DNA of 23,550 nucleotides from UBA1563 sp041667115 (GTDB lineage Bacteria; Bacteroidota; Ignavibacteria; Ignavibacteriales; Ignavibacteriaceae), in NCBI GenBank assembly GCA_041667115.1, contig JBAYFO010000057.1, forward strand, positions 1 through 23,550, given 5' to 3'. The notes under the pieces were generated by a model. The model searched no databases. It worked only from the letters and a program-made list of their open reading frames with translations, and had not been told where the DNA came from. This document shows positions 23,232 to 23,550 of this stretch, piece by piece (within the stretch, counting starts at the first letter, position 1; every line of letters begins with the position of its first letter). Position numbers and translations under genes: made by a program.

Positions 23232-23407
23232 GTCACACAACTCAAAAAATAATTAGAAAATGATACTGCAATTTAGCAAAGAGTGAATGAATAAGAAAGA
23301 AAAGGAAAAGTAAAAACGATTATTGTTTAAATAATTTCAAAGAATGGTGATAGTAAATAGAAGATGCGGTGTGGTAATGAAAGGAATAAAAAATACGAGC
23401 AAAAAAA

Positions 23408-23434
23408 AAGCCCTAACGAAAATCGATAGGGCTT
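23408..23434 (-). terminator. Terminator of the rRNA operon
   Basis: On the minus strand AAGCCCTA pairs with TAGGGCTT, with an additional inner CG pairing, and a run of T residues follows (A-run at 23401-23409 on the plus strand). It lies about 10 bases after the 5S rRNA end. Confidence 0.9.
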
Positions 23435-23444
23435 AAAATAAAAT

Positions 23445-23550
<106 letters not shown>

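Overview
The window looks like a chromosomal segment of an AT-rich, Gram-negative Bacteroidota/Chlorobi-group bacterium, most likely from the Ignavibacteria. The pointers are two large exported proteins with a type IX secretion C-terminal sorting domain containing the NYPNPFNPSTTI signature, lipoproteins with Bacteroidota-style lipoboxes, promoter-like TTTG/TAnnTTTG words, and abundant palindromic intergenic repeats. The lineage call is an inference from these traits; no rRNA long enough for placement is present.

Layout. 1-798 (+) is the 3' part of a class-C beta-lactamase-like serine hydrolase. 799-1676 has no convincing gene and holds a degenerate array of 21-nt repeats. 1677-4342 (-) carries comM and two unknown ORFs just downstream of it. 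4407-8953 (-) is a compact operon: an M16 zinc peptidase (TTG start), then nuoG, nuoH and nuoI of respiratory complex I, closed by a perfect 12-bp stem terminator. 8954-9601 is non-coding, with a REPIN-like cluster of hairpins bracketed by a 20-bp direct repeat. 9602-15617 is an exported-protein block: a lipoprotein (+), then on the minus strand a carboxypeptidase-regulatory-domain lipoprotein, a 13-repeat Asp-box propeller protein and a beta-helix plus Reg_prop propeller protein. The last two end in almost identical sorting domains.

15618-16750 is non-coding. It contains a second palindrome cluster with 13-bp terminal inverted repeats and a second 21-nt array, whose 18 units keep exact register. 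16751-17817 (+) is a toxin-antitoxin-like island: an orphan antitoxin-like protein, then an MNT nucleotidyltransferase overlapping a HEPN protein. 23231-17814 (-) is a housekeeping gene train (ptsN, hisS, an unknown 169-aa protein, lgt, rlmB, a YgiT-type zinc-finger protein, an AlaA-like aminotransferase) with tiny gaps or overlaps. The window ends inside a 5S rRNA gene (-) with its terminator.

How the genes fit together. The nuo genes supply the peripheral arm/membrane junction of complex I, but nuoA-F and nuoJ-N are not here, so the complex is encoded at several loci. Lgt would lipidate the lipoproteins seen here. The propeller proteins need a type IX secretion apparatus encoded elsewhere. 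The strongest candidates for something undescribed are the two 21-nt phased arrays (1161-1480 and 16222-16584): different unit sequences, same period of two helical turns, almost no indels despite heavy base divergence.
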